The notes under the pieces: generated by a model
The model's input: the letters and a program-made list of their open reading frames with translations, nothing else
Database searches by the model: none
Told to the model about the DNA's origin: nothing
Position numbers and translations under genes: made by a program
From: Flavobacteriales bacterium UBA6049
Lineage (GTDB): Bacteria > Bacteroidota > Bacteroidia > Flavobacteriales_G > Salibacteraceae
NCBI GenBank assembly: GCA_002429085.1
Contig: DIYR01000206.1
Span: 1 to 26,060 of the forward strand
Reading direction: 5' to 3'
Length of the DNA stretch: 26,060 bases
Shown: positions 23,158 through 26,060 of the stretch, piece after piece
How the letters are laid out: each line of letters begins with the position of its first letter
Numbering within the stretch: the stretch's first letter is position 1

Positions 23158-23183
23158 AGCTACTCTTTCGAGTAGCTTTTTTT
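23158..23183 (+). terminator. Intrinsic terminator after the methyltransferase gene
   Basis: Perfect 8-bp stem AGCTACTC (23158-23165) / GAGTAGCT (23170-23177) with a TTTC loop, followed by a run of seven Ts (23177-23183, the first shared with the stem). It lies 9 nt after the methyltransferase stop and closes the pdhB transcript. Confidence 0.85.
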
Positions 23184-23268
23184 ATGTCCCATTAACTCAA
23201 CATTAAATGATTTAATTAATGCAACCAATCGCTATTTAGCCTACTCTTAATCCTAGAACATTACCTAT

Positions 23269-23276
23269 TACATTTA
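23269..23276 (+). promoter_or_regulatory. Possible -7 element for the small lipoprotein gene
   Basis: TACATTTA, one base off TAnnTTTG, within CCTATTACATTT that is also found at the pdhB promoter. It ends 2 nt before the ATG at 23279, so transcripts would be leaderless or nearly so, or the true start codon is later. Confidence 0.25.
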
Positions 23277-23278
23277 AA

Positions 23279-23740
23279 ATGAAAGTCAGCTTATTCTTTT
23301 GTTTTTCACTCCTTGTTTTTCTCATTTTTTCTTGCATTGATCCTTGTGACAATGCTGATCTTAGGGTATCGCAACAGTCTTATTCGTTTGTTCCAATTGA
23401 CAGTACTGAGACTCCAGTGTTTCATGATTCAAGTAATCTCATCACTTCAACAACAGCTTATTATTTTCGAAAAGGAGTGGAATATCCTTATCTAGATTTT
23501 GAGATTGGTGGCGACCGGATTGAATTTCGAAATATCCCAGATCAAGATTCTATTATCCTTTGGTACAACGATTCATTGAAAAGTAAATTAGAATTGAAAA
23601 ATATTCAGGTAAGTACTTTTGAAAGCGATTGCCTTGGAACTATCTCGGATCTCGTTGGCTTAGATCTTTACCATAACGATACGCTTGCAATAGTGAAGTC
23701 CAAAGCTCCGTTTGGTAGCGATAGTCTTCGAGTATTTTGA
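23279..23740 (+). CDS. Small putative lipoprotein, function unknown
   Basis: 153 aa. Residues 1-18 form a very hydrophobic signal peptide and the lipobox LIFSC gives lipidated C19, followed by IDPCDNADL. The mature part is beta-rich and acidic, with two further cysteines (C23 and one near residue 118) that could form a disulfide. I do not recognise the family. It stands alone between the methyltransferase terminator and the pyrophosphatase gene, on the same strand as both. Confidence 0.7.
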   Translation: MKVSLFFCFSLLVFLIFSCIDPCDNADLRVSQQSYSFVPIDSTETPVFHDSSNLITSTTAYYFRKGVEYPYLDFEIGGDRIEFRNIPDQDSIILWYNDSLKSKLELKNIQVSTFESDCLGTISDLVGLDLYHNDTLAIVKSKAPFGSDSLRVF

Positions 23741-23877
23741 TTGAACACTAATAGCTCAAGTATATTTTCAGTCTGAATTCGTTTTTAATTGCCATACTTT
23801 CAACTTAAAGTACCTAAATCACAGTATTTCCGCAGTAAAACAAAGAAATTCATAAGTCTCTAGTAGATAATATTTCT

Positions 23878-23885
23878 TACTTTTC
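23878..23885 (+). promoter_or_regulatory. Possible -7 element for the pyrophosphatase gene
   Basis: TACTTTTC, one base off TAnnTTTG, about 63 nt before the ATG at 23949. The rest of the 208-nt gap 23741-23948 is AT-rich with no open frame or clear hairpin. Confidence 0.25.
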
Positions 23886-23948
23886 GTGACTTTCAACCTA
23901 ACTTTTTATTTAAAGTTTCGGAACTTATTTTTTTATGTTATTAAGCTT

Positions 23949-26060
23949 ATGGAAAATTTAATCTATATCCTTCCTGGATTTGGAATCATTGGTCTCATTT
24001 ATATGCTCGTCTTAAAATCCTGGGTTCAGAAACAGGATACGGGCGAAGACAAAATGCTCAAACTTGCTACCTATGTAAAGGATGGCGCACTTGCCTTCTT
24101 AAATGCTGAATACCGCATCTTAGCCATTTTTATAGTTATTGCAGGAATCTTGCTTGGAATCATTTCAGCAATGGTTGAAACCACACACTGGTTTATTGTA
24201 GTAGCCTTTGTTATTGGGGCTGTATTCTCAGCTGCAGCTGGAAACATTGGTATGCGCATTGCAACTGATGCCAACGTAAGAACTACGCAAGCAGCTCGTA
24301 CAAGTTTACCTCAAGCATTAAAAGTATCGTTTACAGGTGGTACAGTAATGGGCTTAGGTGTTGCTGGTTTAGCTGTTTTTGGATTAAGTACACTTTTCGC
24401 AGTATTGTTTGTGTGGTTTGCTGGAGGTACTTGGCAAGGCACAGATAGCATGACAGTTATACTGGAAGCGTTAGCTGGTTTTTCGCTTGGTGCTGAGTCT
24501 ATTGCACTTTTTGCACGTGTTGGCGGTGGTATTTATACCAAAGCAGCTGATGTGGGCGCTGATTTAGTAGGAAAAGTAGAAGCTGGAATACCAGAAGATG
24601 ATCCTCGCAACCCAGCAACTATTGCCGATAACGTAGGCGATAACGTGGGTGATGTTGCTGGTATGGGTGCCGATTTATTCGGTTCTTATGTTGCAACGGT
24701 ACTAGCTGCCATGGTTTTAGGCAACTACGTAATTCGAGACATGGGCGGAAATATCAATGATGACTTTGGTGGAATGGGGCCTATTCTTGTTCCAATTTTA
24801 ATTGCTGGTTTGGGAATTATTTTCTCAATCGTTGGTACTTTCTTAATCAAAGTAAAAGACAATAACGCTAAGGAACCGGAAGTTCAAAAAGCTTTGAACA
24901 TGGGTAACTGGACTTCTATTATTCTGACGGCTATTGCCTCTTGGTTTGTAATTAGTTGGATGTTACCAGAAACTATCCAAATGGATTTCTTTGGTGAAGG
25001 AATTAAAGATGTATCATCTCGTCAAGTGTTCTATGCAACCTTGGTTGGTTTAGCTGTAGGCGGTTTGATTTCTTACTTTACAGAGTATTACACAGGTTTA
25101 GGAAAGAAGCCTGTATTAGATATCGTACAAAACTCTTCTACAGGTGCCGCTACAAATATCATCGCTGGTTTAGCTACAGGTATGAAGTCAACTTTTGCTC
25201 CAGTACTACTTTTTGCCGCAGCAATTTGGGGAGCTTATGCTCTTGCAGGATTCTATGGTGTTTCTATTGCAGCCAGTGCAATGATGGCTACAACTGCTAT
25301 GCAATTGGCTATTGATGCATTTGGACCAATTGCTGATAACGCTGGTGGTATTGCAGAAATGAGTGAATTACCAGATGAAGTACGCGAGCGTACAGATATT
25401 TTAGATTCAGTTGGTAACACTACGGCAGCTATAGGTAAAGGGTTTGCGATTGCATCTGCTGCTTTGACAGCTTTAGCATTATTCGCTGCATACGTAACCT
25501 TTACAGGAATTGAAGGTATCAACATCTTTAAAGCTGATGTGTTAGCTGCATTATTTGTTGGAGGTATGATTCCTGTAATCTTCTCAGCACTAGCAATGGA
25601 ATCTGTTGGTAAGGCAGCTATGGCAATGGTAAAAGAAGTAAGACGTCAGTTTAAAGAAATTCCAGGAATTATGGAATACAAAGCTGAACCAGAATACGCG
25701 AAGTGTGTTGACATTTCTACTCAGGCCGCATTGAGAGAAATGATGTTACCAGGTGCTATTACCATTATTGCTCCTATTATCATTGGATTTACGATGGGAG
25801 CTGAACCTCTAGGATCTTATATGGCTGGTGTAGCCGTTTCTGGCGTTCTTTGGGCAATTTTCCAAAACAACGCTGGTGGTGCTTGGGATAATGCTAAAAA
25901 GTCATTCGAAGCGGGTGTTGAAATCGATGGTAAATTGACTTATAAAGGTTCTGATGCTCACAAAGCAGCAGTAACTGGTGATACTGTAGGTGATCCGTTT
26001 AAAGATACTTCTGGTCCTTCTATGAACATCTTAATTAAATTAACATGTTTAGTTGGATTA
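23949..26060 (+). CDS. hppA: Membrane-bound ion-pumping pyrophosphatase, K+-dependent type (3' end outside window)
   Basis: 704 codons from the ATG at 23949; the frame is still open at the window edge, so the gene is partial, probably lacking only a short C-terminal part. It couples pyrophosphate hydrolysis to H+ (or Na+) transport across the inner membrane. About 16 membrane helices are expected. The pyrophosphate-site motifs are intact: GGGIYTKAADVGADLVGK, then EDDPRNPATIADNVGDNVGD, and later FGPIADNAGGIAEM. A493 and G496 in GNTTAAIG are the pair typical of K+-dependent enzymes. The TM6 positions that carry the gate glutamate in other subfamilies are G245 and A249 here, while TM5 has E183 (LGAES), the pattern reported for Flavobacterium-type H+-PPases. 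H+ pumping is therefore inferred, not proven. Confidence 0.95.
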   Translation, partial: MENLIYILPGFGIIGLIYMLVLKSWVQKQDTGEDKMLKLATYVKDGALAFLNAEYRILAIFIVIAGILLGIISAMVETTHWFIVVAFVIGAVFSAAAGNIGMRIATDANVRTTQAARTSLPQALKVSFTGGTVMGLGVAGLAVFGLSTLFAVLFVWFAGGTWQGTDSMTVILEALAGFSLGAESIALFARVGGGIYTKAADVGADLVGKVEAGIPEDDPRNPATIADNVGDNVGDVAGMGADLFGSYVATVLAAMVLGNYVIRDMGGNINDDFGGMGPILVPILIAGLGIIFSIVGTFLIKVKDNNAKEPEVQKALNMGNWTSIILTAIASWFVISWMLPETIQMDFFGEGIKDVSSRQVFYATLVGLAVGGLISYFTEYYTGLGKKPVLDIVQNSSTGAATNIIAGLATGMKSTFAPVLLFAAAIWGAYALAGFYGVSIAASAMMATTAMQLAIDAFGPIADNAGGIAEMSELPDEVRERTDILDSVGNTTAAIGKGFAIASAALTALALFAAYVTFTGIEGINIFKADVLAALFVGGMIPVIFSALAMESVGKAAMAMVKEVRRQFKEIPGIMEYKAEPEYAKCVDISTQAALREMMLPGAITIIAPIIIGFTMGAEPLGSYMAGVAVSGVLWAIFQNNAGGAWDNAKKSFEAGVEIDGKLTYKGSDAHKAAVTGDTVGDPFKDTSGPSMNILIKLTCLVGL

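Noticed and set aside
24071..25525. Two short - strand frames inside the pyrophosphatase region
   Set aside because: The + strand encodes an uninterrupted pyrophosphatase with all family motifs; the frames are composition shadows of its Ala/Ile-rich helices.
1..26060. Mobile elements, CRISPR arrays, phage or defence genes
   Set aside because: No transposase, integrase, long terminal inverted repeats, regular short repeats or known defence proteins were seen; the genes are core metabolism and stress functions.

Overview
The window looks like a chromosomal piece of a Bacteroidota genome, most likely a marine-type member of the Flavobacteriales. The evidence is the AT-rich coding, good TAnnTTTG-type -7 promoter boxes in front of several genes, almost no Shine-Dalgarno sequences, and typical gene types (UMF1/Atg22-type MFS, OmpA protein with an N-terminal NLVPNPSFE motif, split YeeE/DUF6691 transporter, K+-dependent membrane pyrophosphatase). 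I see no mobile element, CRISPR array, rRNA or tRNA. Most genes are housekeeping or accessory metabolism, tightly packed.

Region 1 (1-3166): an unrecognised 181-aa protein on the + strand runs into a convergent pair, an MFS transporter followed by L-2-hydroxyglutarate oxidase (lhgO). A strong terminator at 3137-3166 closes the hemE-ompA pair and sits only 18 nt before the MFS start.

Region 2 (3192-10841, all - strand): crp/fnr-type regulator, TauE/SafE exporter, a metallo-beta-lactamase protein with two rhodanese domains, a single rhodanese, a structured RNA/terminator, a universal stress protein, two half-size YeeE/YedE subunits, then hemE and an OmpA-family protein. The first seven genes form a persulfide/thiosulfate handling module. 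A GGTGA-N6-TCACA palindrome lies upstream of tauE at the spacing expected of a class II CRP activator site, and the regulator has the R-E-x3-R recognition helix that reads GTGA. This is the best candidate here for a self-contained, little-described regulatory circuit.

Region 3 (10944-14412, + strand): tig, clpP and clpX, the classic protein folding and degradation cluster. tig and clpP overlap by one base. An intrinsic-terminator-like hairpin separates clpP from clpX, and a bidirectional terminator follows clpX.

Region 4 (14437-21182, - strand): a long, closely spaced gene run starting at the etfBA promoter: etfB, etfA, a bifunctional-nuclease-family protein, a CNT nucleoside transporter, thyA, an NAD(P)-binding epimerase-like protein, folA and a lipoprotein. 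thyA and folA form the dTMP/folate cycle, and the nucleoside transporter fits beside them.

Region 5 (21320-26060, + strand): pyruvate dehydrogenase E1 beta, overlapping a class I methyltransferase, a terminator, a small lipoprotein, and the 5' 704 codons of a membrane pyrophosphatase that runs off the window. Its ion-channel glutamate is in TM5 rather than TM6.
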